Counted from the stretch's first letter, positions 7,830-16,483 are shown. The stretch: 64,000 nt of DNA from Desulfovibrio sp. (GCF_009712225.1 NZ_WASP01000006.1:536448-600447), one strand, 5' to 3'. Program-made: numbers and translations. Notes: generated by a model from the sequence alone, not told the origin.

Positions 7830-8735
7830 TTATTGAACGCTGGCGGCGCGCTGGCTGGTGACGCCGTTTATGGGGGCGTAGTTGGGAAGATCGTTGCTTC
7901 CGCAAGTGGCGCAGGGATCATCTTCCCCGTCCTGCGGGGTTTCATTGATGTGGGCGCATGTGCCGCAAGAGCGCAGCGTCATGCCCAGACCGTCGGCAAG
8001 GTCGGCTGCGGCATCGTGAAATTCTGCGGCGGCTTCAAGAGCCATTGGCAGGACTTCGCCAACAATCTGGTGCAGCTGCTCTTCGGGGGTTGGTTGCGAT
8101 TCCGCATCGGGCTGAATGATACCGGCTTCAATGGCCACGTTTCGTTCAATGGTAAACTCTGCCTGCTCGCCGGGCTCCTGACCGCCCTCAATGCTGACAG
8201 CATCAGAATTCAGGGTGAATGTACCCGCCTCGCCAAAATCGATTTCAATGGAGTCCTCGGCAAAGCTCACGATTGTGCCTGACAGGGTTACCGTTTCCTG
8301 ACCACCGTCACCGGCAGCTTCCGTTTGCTCTCCCACCGCGTGATCGGGCTTGGCCTTCTTTTCCAAGGGCAGCTGCCGTTCTTCGGCAGTCATGGGCCGC
8401 CGCTGTACCACGGCATGAGGCGGATAAGCATCCGTCCAGACGATTTCGCACGCATTATAATCGGCGCACTTGTCGCAGTAGATTTCACGCTCCTCGTTGC
8501 CCTCGCGCACGATCTTCGACAAGGAGCGCCGCTCTTCTTCCATGGCGTCAATCTGCTTTTTCAGGCTTTTCATATGCCGATCGCGTTCTTCTTCGAGCTC
8601 TTCGATCTTGGCATCAAGTCGGCTCATTTCCTCGGCGTATTCAGCCTTTTCAGATTGGGTCAGCTCCTGCCGCACAGTGATGCGCTCTGACGTGATGAAG
8701 TGGCTGTCATTGGATAGCCGACCTGAAACTGGCAT
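7830..8735 (-). CDS. Phage-type coiled-coil and Cys-rich protein, 5' end altered by deletion
   Basis: Up to 301 residues. Residues 28-78 form a charged coiled coil (EEMSRLDAKIEELEEERD region). Two Cys-rich patches follow: CDKCADYNAC near 87-96 and CGTCAHINE...CATCGS near 257-280. The reading frame begins inside the truncated recT sequence, and its first residues (about 1-12) are recT DNA read in another frame. The genuine gene therefore has probably lost its original start and may begin near Met38, or not be expressed. It follows recE and recT in the same direction. I do not recognise the family. Confidence 0.5.
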   Translation of the reverse strand: MPVSGRLSNDSHFITSERITVRQELTQSEKAEYAEEMSRLDAKIEELEEERDRHMKSLKKQIDAMEEERRSLSKIVREGNEEREIYCDKCADYNACEIVWTDAYPPHAVVQRRPMTAEERQLPLEKKAKPDHAVGEQTEAAGDGGQETVTLSGTIVSFAEDSIEIDFGEAGTFTLNSDAVSIEGGQEPGEQAEFTIERNVAIEAGIIQPDAESQPTPEEQLHQIVGEVLPMALEAAAEFHDAAADLADGLGMTLRSCGTCAHINETPQDGEDDPCATCGSNDLPNYAPINGVTSQRAASVQ

Positions 8736-9031
8736 TCTGTTATGCCCAGTCTTTTGATCTCGAAAGGAATGAGGAAGGCAAGCTGCTGTGGTGTGTTCGG
8801 CTCAAGGTCGAGCTGTGCGCAGATCATCATTGAGGCAGCAAAGCTTTCCATGGTGCAGTTTGCAAGTTTCGGAGTATTGCGCACGGCTGTAAGACAGATG
8901 CGGGCAAAACGCTCAGCGCGTCGTTCACGTTCTGCCTTTGTGCTACCGCCAACGACCATGGCGATTGCTGGAATTTGTTTTTGGATAAGCTGGCCGACGG
9001 TTTCTGGCTGAATTTTTGTGGGTGCGTTCAT
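8660..9031 (-). pseudogene. recT: Truncated recT (single-strand annealing protein), N-terminal part only
   Basis: Residues 1 to about 105 from the ATG at 9031 (behind AGGAGGAG) match the N-terminus of RecT: ARICLTAVRNTPKLANC, then MICAQLDLEPNTPQQLAFLIPF and CQFQVGY. RecT is normally about 270 residues. After QVGY the sequence departs into an unrelated frame and stops at 8660, so most of the annealing domain is missing. The break near 8715 abuts the beginning of the downstream gene, which points to an internal deletion. It overlaps recE by 4 bp as in typical recET operons. Confidence 0.8.
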
Positions 9032-9852
9032 GCACTCCTCCTGTATACCCATTCGGGCAGGTCTATTTCTGTGATGATATCGCTGGTGTACCCGGGCCAG
9101 ATGCCGGAAGCCGAGCAGTCTTTAAAAAGGTTAACTGCGTACCGTATTTCGTTCAGGGCAACTCCCTGCGCAGCCTCAGACACGTTGTAGGCAGACACCA
9201 CATAGGGTGCCGCCTTTTCAACAAAGAGCAGGATAAATGCCTGAGCTGGCAGGCCAGCAGCTGAAAGTGCTCGAAGATACCAAGCCGCTTGGCGGTGATA
9301 GCCATAGTTGTAAACGCTCTTTGCGATAGCTGACGGGCTTGCGTCCTGGGTACTTTTGAGGTCGACAACGCAGCGCCCGAACATCGGCAGCTCAGTAATG
9401 AGGTCAATGCGGGCCTTGCATGGCACCGGCCCTTCCTGCCAGTAAATCGAGGTTTCGGTGATGAACGTCCCCGACCTTGATGCGGCAATAAACAGTGGGT
9501 GCGCTCTGGCGGCCTCGGACATGGCCGCGCATTCATCCCACATGCCAGCCCTGACCAGCTCAAGTCCTTTGTCTCTAGCAAGCGCCGCTTCTTCTTTCCC
9601 GGCCTTTGTGGACCCGTCATGAATGCGGTGATGGTAGCGACTTGAAACGGTGTCTGGTTCAAGTGCCATGGCATGGAACAATCCGCCTTCAAGCATGGCG
9701 GCTGTCTGGTCGTGGTCGCCGCTTCCCATGGCGTCAAAGGTAACCTTGAAGCGCGCCGGGCAGCGCAAGAGTTCATCCATGCTGCTTTTCGATAGCGCCT
9801 TAGTGCCGTGGTAAACATCCGGCGCGTCCCGCACGATACGCGCAACGTTCAT
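9028..9852 (-). CDS. recE: RecE-like PD-(D/E)XK exonuclease
   Basis: A 274-residue protein resembling the nuclease domain of exonuclease VIII (RecE). It has GGLFHAM (His60), CKARIDLI (Asp150) and CVVDLKST (Asp164, Lys166), followed by the QAAWYL helix; these are the metal-binding and catalytic residues of the family. RecE resects double-strand DNA ends so that RecT can anneal the strands. Here the partner recT is truncated, so the phage recombination pathway is probably broken even though the nuclease looks intact. It overlaps the upstream 45-codon gene by 4 bp and recT by 4 bp. Confidence 0.82.
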   Translation of the reverse strand: MNVARIVRDAPDVYHGTKALSKSSMDELLRCPARFKVTFDAMGSGDHDQTAAMLEGGLFHAMALEPDTVSSRYHHRIHDGSTKAGKEEAALARDKGLELVRAGMWDECAAMSEAARAHPLFIAASRSGTFITETSIYWQEGPVPCKARIDLITELPMFGRCVVDLKSTQDASPSAIAKSVYNYGYHRQAAWYLRALSAAGLPAQAFILLFVEKAAPYVVSAYNVSEAAQGVALNEIRYAVNLFKDCSASGIWPGYTSDIITEIDLPEWVYRRSA

Positions 9853-9986
9853 TGCACCCTCCCCCGTCTGAAAACGTCAATGACTGGGCCATCAGGGCAC
9901 CATGCGCGAAGCTGATCCATGACGGAAGCCATGGTTCCAACCAGAATCACGGCCTCGCTGTTGTGGAAAAGAAACAATGTCACCAT
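9849..9986 (-). CDS. Small protein upstream of recE, function unknown
   Basis: A 45-residue frame from the ATG at 9986, preceded by GGAG at suitable distance, ending in an ATGA overlap with recE. The sequence begins MVTLFLFHNSEAVILVGT and ends with a basic VFRRGRVQ. The tight coupling supports a real gene. Longer alternatives reaching 10079 lack a ribosome site. I do not recognise it. Confidence 0.45.
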   Translation of the reverse strand: MVTLFLFHNSEAVILVGTMASVMDQLRAWCPDGPVIDVFRRGRVQ

Positions 9987-10056
9987 GCCATCTGCTCCAA
10001 GTGATTGATGATGCCCAGCGCGAAGCATACTGCCCCCGTCCAGAACACGGCCCACA

Positions 10057-10359
10057 GTGCGTTCCTCACGCCGTTCCAAAGGTCGTCAAGACGAGCGCGC
10101 AAAACCCACATGGGCAGACCTGTGCACTGCGCATGCTGAGGCACTGCAGACTGGCATGTTTGCCACCCTGCGCGCCGCCCGTGACGCGCGCCTTATGGCT
10201 ACGGACAAGTATATGCTGTCGGACTATCCCATCGGTGAGGCTGATCTTGTGGCAGTCCGGGCTTACCGTGCTGCCCTGCGTGACCTGCCCGAACAGCATG
10301 GAGCTCCGTGGGATGGTGGCGGCGATGCCACACCATGGCCTATAATGCCAGAAGTATAA
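10057..10359 (+). CDS. Remnant of a phage tail-fibre assembly chaperone
   Basis: A 100-residue frame whose second half matches the C-terminal domain of tail-fibre assembly proteins: RDARLMATDKYMLSDYPI, then RAYRAALRDLPEQHG and a closing WPIMPE. Full-length proteins are usually longer and begin with a domain absent here. No ribosome site precedes the GTG at 10057, so it is probably a fragment left by deletion. It is followed by a good terminator. It is direct evidence that the island descends from a tailed phage. Confidence 0.6.
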   Translation: MRSSRRSKGRQDERAKPTWADLCTAHAEALQTGMFATLRAARDARLMATDKYMLSDYPIGEADLVAVRAYRAALRDLPEQHGAPWDGGGDATPWPIMPEV

Positions 10360-10390
10360 GCAAAGGCCGAGGGATACCCGGCCTTTGCTT
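10360..10390 (+). terminator. Terminator after the tail-assembly remnant
   Basis: Stem GCAAAGGCCG / CGGCCTTTGC with a short loop, followed by TTTCC. It marks the old 3' end of the phage late operon and insulates the cargo genes. Confidence 0.75.
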
Positions 10391-10460
10391 TCCCCATATT
10401 CAAAAACTGGGTTGCACCAACATTTATGGGCTGCTAAGTCATAAGAAAATGGGAGAAATT

Positions 10461-10937
10461 ATGCGGAATATTTTTCAAATTTGTCTTGTCGTTCTTTCCT
10501 TACTGACCACAGCATGCTCCATCAAACAAGAGGTTCACCCTGTAGGCGAGCCAATAGGAATGGATGAAATTTGTATTATTGAAGACCCAGCCGTGCGTGA
10601 AGGTTTCCTGCCGACATATGTGGCTGCCCTGCGCGATAAAGGCTATCGTGTCAAAGTTCTACAAAAATCCTCCCCTGAACTAGAAAAATGTAATTTTACG
10701 TCAACTTATTTGGGTCTGTGGAGCTGGGATTTAGCTCTATACCTTTCGTATGCCCGTATCGACGTCATGCACAACAATCGGACGATAGGTACTGCAAGTT
10801 ACGATTCAAGACATGGTAGTGCGAACATGGGGAAATTCGTCAAAGGCGATAAAAAGATACGCGAGCTTGTCGACAAAATGTTCCCATCGTCGGTGAATTC
10901 ACCCGAAGTGCCTACGGCTCAGGAAGCCGCGAAGTAA
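10461..10937 (+). CDS. Lipoprotein, Sbal_3080-like
   Basis: A 158-residue predicted lipoprotein. The ATG at 10461 follows GGGAGAAATT, and the signal ends in the lipobox LTTACS (Cys at residue 19). The mature part has EICIIEDPAVREGF, a central LYLSYARIDV, and NMGKFVKGDKKIRELVD near the C-terminus. I associate these with the Sbal_3080 family of small lipoproteins found in prophages and integrative elements. The function is unknown; surface lipoproteins next to tail genes are often lysogenic-conversion factors. Terminators lie on both sides, so it is a single-gene unit. Confidence 0.7.
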   Translation: MRNIFQICLVVLSLLTTACSIKQEVHPVGEPIGMDEICIIEDPAVREGFLPTYVAALRDKGYRVKVLQKSSPELEKCNFTSTYLGLWSWDLALYLSYARIDVMHNNRTIGTASYDSRHGSANMGKFVKGDKKIRELVDKMFPSSVNSPEVPTAQEAAK

Positions 10938-10956
10938 AATTGAACTGGAAGGACAC

Positions 10957-10984
10957 AAAAAGGCTGGGCTAATCCCGGCCTTTC
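10957..10984 (+). terminator. Terminator after the lipoprotein gene
   Basis: AAAAAGGC-T-GGG / CCC-G-GCCTTT with loop CTAAT, then CCTATTT. The A-rich left side could also serve the opposite strand. Confidence 0.6.
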
Positions 10985-11118
10985 CTATTTCTGCGCAAGG
11001 TTGAACATACTTACGGTGGTTGATACCGAACGAACTACCTCAAAAAATAGTATGACAGGCGACGTAAATTGCTTTCAAACGTTCCGATAAGTTTAACTAC
11101 AACACCACGAGACAAACC

Positions 11119-11772
11119 ATGAGCCGCAAAACACTGGCGCAATGTCTGGAAATTTTTAACCGGAAAGAACGGTACTGGCTCATCCGAAACTGCTGTGGAA
11201 ACGGAGCAGACCTATCATTGCCTCTTAGCGATGCGATTATTGAGAAATTGACAAAAAAATTCACTGAATTATTGAATGCTGATCTTAAAAATGCTTGGTG
11301 GGCTATGGATTATCATATTGATTGGCTCATTGCAGCACTGACCAGATACAACGAACAAAATGAAGAAAAAAAGACAATTCAAAATATAAACTATAAAATT
11401 TCTGGAACTCAAGAAGATTTCGATTTCATAATCTGCACTGAAAATACACTTATATTTGTCGAAGCAAAATTATCTTCTAGATGGGACAGGAAACAATTGG
11501 ATAGCAAAATTAAAAGACTTAAAGGCATGAAAGAATTATTCCAAAGTACGAAACAATATTTTGTTTTGCTTTCCCCTGAGTTTCACGACATTGAATCGAC
11601 AAAAGATTACGTCTCAAGCGAATTGGATTTCATGCGAACTGGTTACATCTGTCTTGAAACCCCACCCCCAATTACTGACGGCAGGCGCTTCTTGAAGGTG
11701 ATCCGTTGCGATGAAAATAGCACTGCTGACAAGGATGGGGCTTATTGGAAAGCTTCTCCTTGTTCCCGATGA
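11119..11772 (+). CDS. PD-(D/E)XK nuclease-like protein, possible defence gene
   Basis: A 217-residue AT-rich gene. The core FDFIICTENT followed by FVEAKLSSRWD gives Asp102, Glu116 and Lys118, the D-(E/D)xK pattern of PD-(D/E)XK nucleases, set on two predicted beta strands. An N-terminal helical region (residues 35-85) precedes it. No further domain is seen. It stands alone in a cargo region that also encodes an Abi protein and other nucleases, so an anti-phage role is plausible but unproven. Base composition differs from the GC-rich host genes, suggesting separate acquisition. Confidence 0.5.
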   Translation: MSRKTLAQCLEIFNRKERYWLIRNCCGNGADLSLPLSDAIIEKLTKKFTELLNADLKNAWWAMDYHIDWLIAALTRYNEQNEEKKTIQNINYKISGTQEDFDFIICTENTLIFVEAKLSSRWDRKQLDSKIKRLKGMKELFQSTKQYFVLLSPEFHDIESTKDYVSSELDFMRTGYICLETPPPITDGRRFLKVIRCDENSTADKDGAYWKASPCSR

Positions 11773-12106
11773 CAACATGCAAAAATGAGTTTATTCATTC
11801 CATGAACTCGCCATATGCCGCGTCGGGTCCAACCTCCGTCGTTTTGGACGTATGGAAGGGGGCGAGTTATTAAGGAAATTCTTTGCCGCAATCTCCTTCG
11901 CACTTCCCAATCGGCTAAAGAAATTCGATTTGAACCTACCAAACTCCTTCGATAACCAGTCGCAACGCCGCAGATTCATCATCGGTTTTATGCAAATTAC
12001 TCTTGACGAAATTTGCATGAATACATAGATTACTTCTAACAACACCGCCCACGCCTCTTAACAATGCGCACCAGGGCGGTTCCTTTTTTTTAGGGGTGGT
12101 GAGAGC
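11773..12106. other. Intergenic region between nuclease-like and Abi genes
   Basis: 334 bp without a convincing gene. Near its end ACCGCCC (12044-12050) and GGGCGGT (12074-12080) form a hairpin with a long loop followed by TCCTTTTTTTT, a probable terminator for the upstream gene. The Abi start follows within 20 bp (GGGGTGGTGAGAGC). Confidence 0.6.
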
Positions 12107-13030
12107 ATGGATGAAAAAAAATGCTACGGAAAACCCGCAACCACATTTAAAAGACAAGTCGAAATACTCTCAGAGCGAGGAATGATTATTGATGACCCAG
12201 AACGGGCAATGAGATACCTAGCTCACATTAATTATTACCACCTAGAAGCATACTGGCTACCTTTTGAGATAAGCCGAGATCCGCACCAATTCCACGAATC
12301 CACAACCTTTGATTCTGTTCTTAATAATTATCTCTTTGATCGAGAGCTGCGTATATTACTGTTAGACGCAATAGAACGAATTGAAATTTCTATAAGGACG
12401 CAATGGGCATATACCCTTGGAATAAAATACGGAGCTCATGCGCACCTTGATAAAGCTCTTTTTAGTTTTGATGACGACTCATACTTTGAAGCAATAGTTG
12501 AACTTAAGGCATCGTGCTTAAAAAGTGATGAAAAATATATCGAACATTTTTCAAATAAATATTCAGAGAACTTGCCCCCTCTATGGGCAGTTTGCGAAAT
12601 CATGTCTTTCGGAAAGATTTCAAAATGGATTAAAAATTTAAAAGATCCATCTGATAGAAATATGATCTCCAGGATATACGGGCTTGATGAGGTTGTCTTT
12701 TGTTCTTTTTTACATGCTTTAAATATCTTGAGAAATAGATGTGCACATCATTGTCGTGTTTGGAACAGAAGCTTAAAATTCGGAATAAAACTCCCCAAAA
12801 ACCCTAAAATTTTATCTGATTCTGTTTACACAAACAACAAAACTAAAAATAAATTATATAATCAATTATGCATGCTCCTGCATATGATGAACATAATTAA
12901 TCCAAGTCACAGTTGGAAAACCAGATTGGGGCAGTTATTAAAAAAATATCCCGATATTCATCCTAATTCTATGGGATTTCCAGACGATTGGGAGAACTTA
13001 CCCTTATGGCAAGGAATTTTTGACAAATAA
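12107..13030 (+). CDS. Abi family abortive-infection protein (AbiD/F type, HEPN)
   Basis: A 307-residue AT-rich protein of the Abi_2 (AbiD/AbiF) family. It has YLAHINYYHLEAYW near residues 37-50, FDRELRILLLDAIERIEISIR near 77-97 (this stretch continues the typical family block), and the signature LRNRCAHHCRVWNR near 208-221. Arg209 and His214 fit the Rx4H motif of HEPN ribonucleases. Such proteins are thought to stop phage growth by RNA cleavage or by shutting down the host; some act with a regulatory RNA. No antitoxin gene is seen next to it. A hairpin upstream and a strong terminator downstream isolate it. Confidence 0.85.
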   Translation: MDEKKCYGKPATTFKRQVEILSERGMIIDDPERAMRYLAHINYYHLEAYWLPFEISRDPHQFHESTTFDSVLNNYLFDRELRILLLDAIERIEISIRTQWAYTLGIKYGAHAHLDKALFSFDDDSYFEAIVELKASCLKSDEKYIEHFSNKYSENLPPLWAVCEIMSFGKISKWIKNLKDPSDRNMISRIYGLDEVVFCSFLHALNILRNRCAHHCRVWNRSLKFGIKLPKNPKILSDSVYTNNKTKNKLYNQLCMLLHMMNIINPSHSWKTRLGQLLKKYPDIHPNSMGFPDDWENLPLWQGIFDK

Positions 13031-13036
13031 CAATAT

Positions 13037-13062
13037 GGCCGCCACAAGCGGCCTTTCTTTTT
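13037..13062 (+). terminator. Terminator after the Abi gene
   Basis: GGCCGC / GCGGCC stem with loop CACAA, then TTTCTTTTTT. A textbook intrinsic terminator 6 bp past the stop. Confidence 0.88.
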
Positions 13063-13100
13063 TCTCCACCCCCGACTACCCTCCTTCCTAGGAGGTCACC

Positions 13101-13385
13101 ATGAAAACACTCGCCACCGCTCTCCTATTCCTTCTCCTCGCCATCCCGGCCTTTGCCGACGACACCACTGCCACCCAACCCATCATCTCCGACCAGTGCG
13201 CCACCACTTCCCAACCAAACGACTTGACCGGCATCTTTGAGGCTGCCCGTGGCTGCTGTTCCCATCACGGCGGCATGTCTGGTCAGTGCAAAAATGGCCG
13301 CGTTGTCTGCCGCGACGGATCTATCAGCCCGTCGTGTAAGTGCCGCGCAGACACAGACGCACACCCTAACGACAACAAGTCTTAG
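13101..13385 (+). CDS. Small secreted Cys-rich protein
   Basis: A 94-residue protein behind TAGGAGGTCACC with a clear Sec signal (residues 1-19, cleavage after AFA). The mature part has the compact motif GCCSHHGG, then C-NGRVVC and a final SPSCKC. Similar small Cys/His domains occur beside secreted nucleases and in some DNA-acting surface proteins. Here it heads a run that leads to an EndA-type nuclease, so a partner role is suggested by position. Six of the cysteines could form disulfides in the periplasm. Confidence 0.65.
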   Translation: MKTLATALLFLLLAIPAFADDTTATQPIISDQCATTSQPNDLTGIFEAARGCCSHHGGMSGQCKNGRVVCRDGSISPSCKCRADTDAHPNDNKS

Positions 13386-13471
13386 GGGCCCATACAGAGC
13401 GTGCTTCATCACCTCCCCTTGCGCCAACGCATAGCGATTGATAGATAAACCCAAAAAGCTTGGGGGAAAGG

Positions 13472-13768
13472 ATGAGAAACCTTATTCTGTTGGTCTGCTG
13501 CGCATGGGCGCTTTCGGCCTGCGGCACAAAAGTCGGTGCTCCGTTAGAAATTCGACCCAATGTCTACAACGTAGACATTGAAAGAACACAGGCTCTTTTG
13601 AATGGCGCGCAGATGGACGCCAAACGGGATGCAATCAAAATCGCAAATGATTTCTGCGCTCAAAAGGGTAAGCGGGCAAACATCCTGACCATGGAAACCC
13701 AGCCAACGCCGGACGGCGCAACCGCATCCATCACGTTTGAATGCGCTGAACGTCAGGATGGTGTATAA
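13472..13768 (+). CDS. Small lipoprotein upstream of endA
   Basis: A 98-residue predicted lipoprotein, ATG at 13472 preceded by GGGGGAAAGG. The signal ends in LSACG (Cys at about residue 17). The mature part has no motif I recognise, but two more Cys (about 61 and 91) could pair. The stop codon overlaps the start of the nuclease gene by one base (TAATG), showing translational coupling. Confidence 0.65.
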   Translation: MRNLILLVCCAWALSACGTKVGAPLEIRPNVYNVDIERTQALLNGAQMDAKRDAIKIANDFCAQKGKRANILTMETQPTPDGATASITFECAERQDGV

Positions 13769-14511
13769 TGCGCAAATTCCTTCTCTCGGCCCTACTGGCC
13801 GCGCTCCTGCTCCCCGCTCTGGCCATGGCTGCCGGCAACACGACCAACGACAGTTTCTCGCACTCAAAGAAGATGTTGTCGCAGGTCTACGCCGACCACC
13901 GCGTGACATTCTATTGCGGGGCCACATACGACGCTCAGGGCAACGTGACTCTGCCAGATGGGTTCGAGACACCGAAACATGAGAAGCGCGCTGACAAAAT
14001 CGAATGGGAGCACGCCTTACCAGCCGAAAACTTCGGTCAGACTTTCCCAGAATGGCGCGAGGGCTCACCCGAATGCGTGGACAACCGGGGCAAAGAGTTT
14101 CGCGGGCGCAAATGTGCTGAGAAGGTCAACGGAGAATACAGGCGCATGCAAGCCGATATGTACAACCTGTATCCTGCGATTGGCGCGGTCAACGCAATGC
14201 GCTCAAACTTCAACTACCAGATGCTCGCCGGGGAACAACCTACTTTCGGCACATGCGACATGAAGATCGCAGACAGGAAGGCCGAGCCACCAACTCGCGC
14301 CCGTGGACAGATCGCCCGCACCTACTTCTATATGCAGGACTCCTACTCGCGCTACCACATGAGCCGCCAGCACGAGCAGTTGATGCAGGCCTGGGACAAG
14401 CAGTATCCAGTGGATAAATGGGAATGCACCCGTGCAAAACGCATTGAAGCCTTGCAGGGTAACGAGAATATGTTCGTCAAGCAACCGTGTGTCGCCGCCG
14501 GCATGTGGTGA
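13768..14511 (+). CDS. endA: Secreted endonuclease I family nuclease (EndA/Dns/Vvn)
   Basis: A 247-residue protein with a Sec signal (residues 1-21). The beta-beta-alpha-metal nuclease motif is present: EWEHALPA (Glu79, Glu81, His82) and DMYNLYPAIGAVNAMRSN with Asn133 and Asn142 as metal-site residues. The family cuts double- and single-stranded DNA non-specifically in the periplasm or outside the cell and depends on disulfides; several Cys are present here. On a mobile element it could degrade incoming DNA. It is coupled to the lipoprotein gene and lies downstream of the Cys-rich secreted protein. Confidence 0.88.
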   Translation: MRKFLLSALLAALLLPALAMAAGNTTNDSFSHSKKMLSQVYADHRVTFYCGATYDAQGNVTLPDGFETPKHEKRADKIEWEHALPAENFGQTFPEWREGSPECVDNRGKEFRGRKCAEKVNGEYRRMQADMYNLYPAIGAVNAMRSNFNYQMLAGEQPTFGTCDMKIADRKAEPPTRARGQIARTYFYMQDSYSRYHMSRQHEQLMQAWDKQYPVDKWECTRAKRIEALQGNENMFVKQPCVAAGMW

Positions 14512-14551
14512 ACGAAGACTGCACCAACAGCGCGAGCAAAGAGAGATAACC

Positions 14552-15511
14552 ATGGCTTTTTGGTGGGTGAATCAGAATAAAAGCTCGGAATATGAAATAG
14601 CAGGCGGCTACCTCTGGTCGCCTAAACGCAAAAAGAACGGCGCCAAGAACTACTTCTATGACACCATGGCGGCCGTTGAGGTCGGAGATATCATTTTTTC
14701 CTTCTACAAGACAAAGATTCAACACCTTGGCGTTGCCACACACGCAGCTCTGTCTACACACAAGCCGGTAGAGTTCGGCGAGGCAGGGAAAGATTGGGAT
14801 AACGATGGGTGGCTGGTAAAAGTAGCATGGTACAAAATTCCTACGCCATTCCGCCCGGCTGATATGATGGAAACGATAGCTCCTTTGCTACCCCACAAAT
14901 ATGCTCCCCTTCAAACGAATGGCCGTGGTCTGCAAGGAGTGTATCTCACAGGCATTTCTGATGTACTGGCAACGGCATTGTTGGCCCCAATGCGGAATTT
15001 TGCTGAAGGCATCATAAGCCTTGCCGCTACACAGCCACAAGACCCTACAATAGCCGACCAGATCCGTGCCGAGATGGAAGACAGAATGACTGAGATTATT
15101 AACTCTAGCACCGAACTTAAACCGACTGAGAAGCAAGCCTTGATCATGTCGCGCCGCGGGCAAGGCAAATTTCGAGAGAGACTAGAAGGCATAGAGCACT
15201 GCTGCCGCTTCACTGGTATCACAGATAGCCGCCTGCTGCGCGCTAGCCATATCAAGCCTTGGCGTGACAGCAGTAATGAAGAGCGCCTTGATGGCAACAA
15301 TGGATTGCTACTTACGCCTGACTTTGACCATCTCTTTGATAAAGGGCTAATCTCGTTTGAGGATAATGGGACTGTTCTTATTTCAACCAAGGTATCACAT
15401 GGAGACTTAGAAGCCCTCTGTGGTTATTCGCTGGTTGAAAAGAATGTTGGGCCATTCTCAGAGAGGCAAGCAGTCTTTCTGCAATACCATAGGAGAAAAA
15501 TATTCCAATGA
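14552..15511 (+). CDS. HNH endonuclease with N-terminal EVE/PUA-like domain
   Basis: A 319-residue protein starting at 14552 (GAGAGATAACC upstream). Residues 1-135 (FWWVNQ, LWSPKR, GDIIFSF, GVYL) look like an EVE/PUA-type base-recognition domain. The C-terminal half has an HNH_2-type nuclease core: CCRFTG near 217-222, LRASHIKPWRDS near 229-240, DGNNGLLL near 248-254 and DHLFDKGLISF near 259-269. This architecture is known among type IV, modification-dependent restriction enzymes. A defence role against modified phage DNA is therefore a reasonable inference. It stands apart from any methylase. Confidence 0.78.
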   Translation: MAFWWVNQNKSSEYEIAGGYLWSPKRKKNGAKNYFYDTMAAVEVGDIIFSFYKTKIQHLGVATHAALSTHKPVEFGEAGKDWDNDGWLVKVAWYKIPTPFRPADMMETIAPLLPHKYAPLQTNGRGLQGVYLTGISDVLATALLAPMRNFAEGIISLAATQPQDPTIADQIRAEMEDRMTEIINSSTELKPTEKQALIMSRRGQGKFRERLEGIEHCCRFTGITDSRLLRASHIKPWRDSSNEERLDGNNGLLLTPDFDHLFDKGLISFEDNGTVLISTKVSHGDLEALCGYSLVEKNVGPFSERQAVFLQYHRRKIFQ

Positions 15512-15577
15512 TATATAATTATTTTTTTCAAATTATACTATAAGCTGAAAACTAAAAACGAAAAAAAGGGAGCCTTC

Positions 15578-16285
15578 ATGATTCAAAATGACAATAATAA
15601 TTGTCCATGCCGCTGCCCAAGTCGAGAAAATACAAAGCAAAACAGACGTGAAAATTTCAAATTATTTTTCAACGCGATTACAACGCTGTGCACTCTCGTG
15701 CTTACAGGACTTATCGCATACTACACAGTGACGCTATATAAAATGCAAATTTCAGCTCAAGAACCGTTGTTTATAATCTCAAAAGAAAATGACTATAATG
15801 CCAACATCGATAGCGTAACATCTGAATCTTTAATTATTTCCAATGAATCAGGGCCAATAAAATATTCATCAACCTCAATCAGATCATTTCTGTTTATAGA
15901 ATATTTTAAAAATAACAACACTATAACTAACTATTACATACCAATTTACAATTTTGCTTATTCAGTAGAATACAACAACCCAAAAGGGAAAATTCATAAA
16001 GCTGTTGGAAAAAATAATATTGAAAAATTTTCAGGACTTTTAAAAAACACAAGAAACAAACTAAATATTGTATTTATGGACATAGTATCATTCACAACAA
16101 TAAACTATGTTTCTATTACTGGAGAAAATAAAGTTGTTTATTTTAAAGATATATATGAAATTGATAAGCTCCCAAATTTTATTAAATTGATGGATGGAAA
16201 AAAAATGTTTAATATTGATGAAATTGAATTTCAGTCAGAAAGTGAATTTGAACAGCAATTTAAAATTTATAAAGAATTAAATTGA
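15578..16285 (+). CDS. AT-rich membrane-anchored protein, function unknown
   Basis: A 235-residue protein with a Cys-rich N-terminus (CPCRCPSRE, residues 9-17), one membrane span (about residues 31-50) and a soluble remainder rich in Asn, Ile and Lys. A weak AAAGGGAGCC precedes the ATG. Base composition is the most AT-rich in the island. The last gene before attR is a typical site for recently acquired cargo. No family recognised. Confidence 0.55.
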   Translation: MIQNDNNNCPCRCPSRENTKQNRRENFKLFFNAITTLCTLVLTGLIAYYTVTLYKMQISAQEPLFIISKENDYNANIDSVTSESLIISNESGPIKYSSTSIRSFLFIEYFKNNNTITNYYIPIYNFAYSVEYNNPKGKIHKAVGKNNIEKFSGLLKNTRNKLNIVFMDIVSFTTINYVSITGENKVVYFKDIYEIDKLPNFIKLMDGKKMFNIDEIEFQSESEFEQQFKIYKELN

Positions 16286-16381
16286 TTCGGTTTGCATAAG
16301 ATATGCAGTTATTTTTTGAACAGAACTTTTACGTAAACCTCCGCCACGCAAAGTCACTAAGCGCAAAGCATATCTAAACTT

Positions 16382-16403
16382 GGGCACATGAAGTGGGCAC
16401 ATG
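16382..16403 (+). repeat. Paired GGGCACATG repeats near attR (candidate arm sites)
   Basis: GGGCACATG at 16382-16390 and 16395-16403, again 13 bp apart, about 80 bp inside attR. An inverted CATGTGC follows at 16430-16436. The rest of 16286-16483 holds no gene. Confidence 0.6.
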
Positions 16404-16483
16404 AAATGGGGCAAAAGTGCCCAAAAAGTCATGTGCGCTATAAAATAAAAACAATTATTTCATAATATTAAATATCCACCTAT

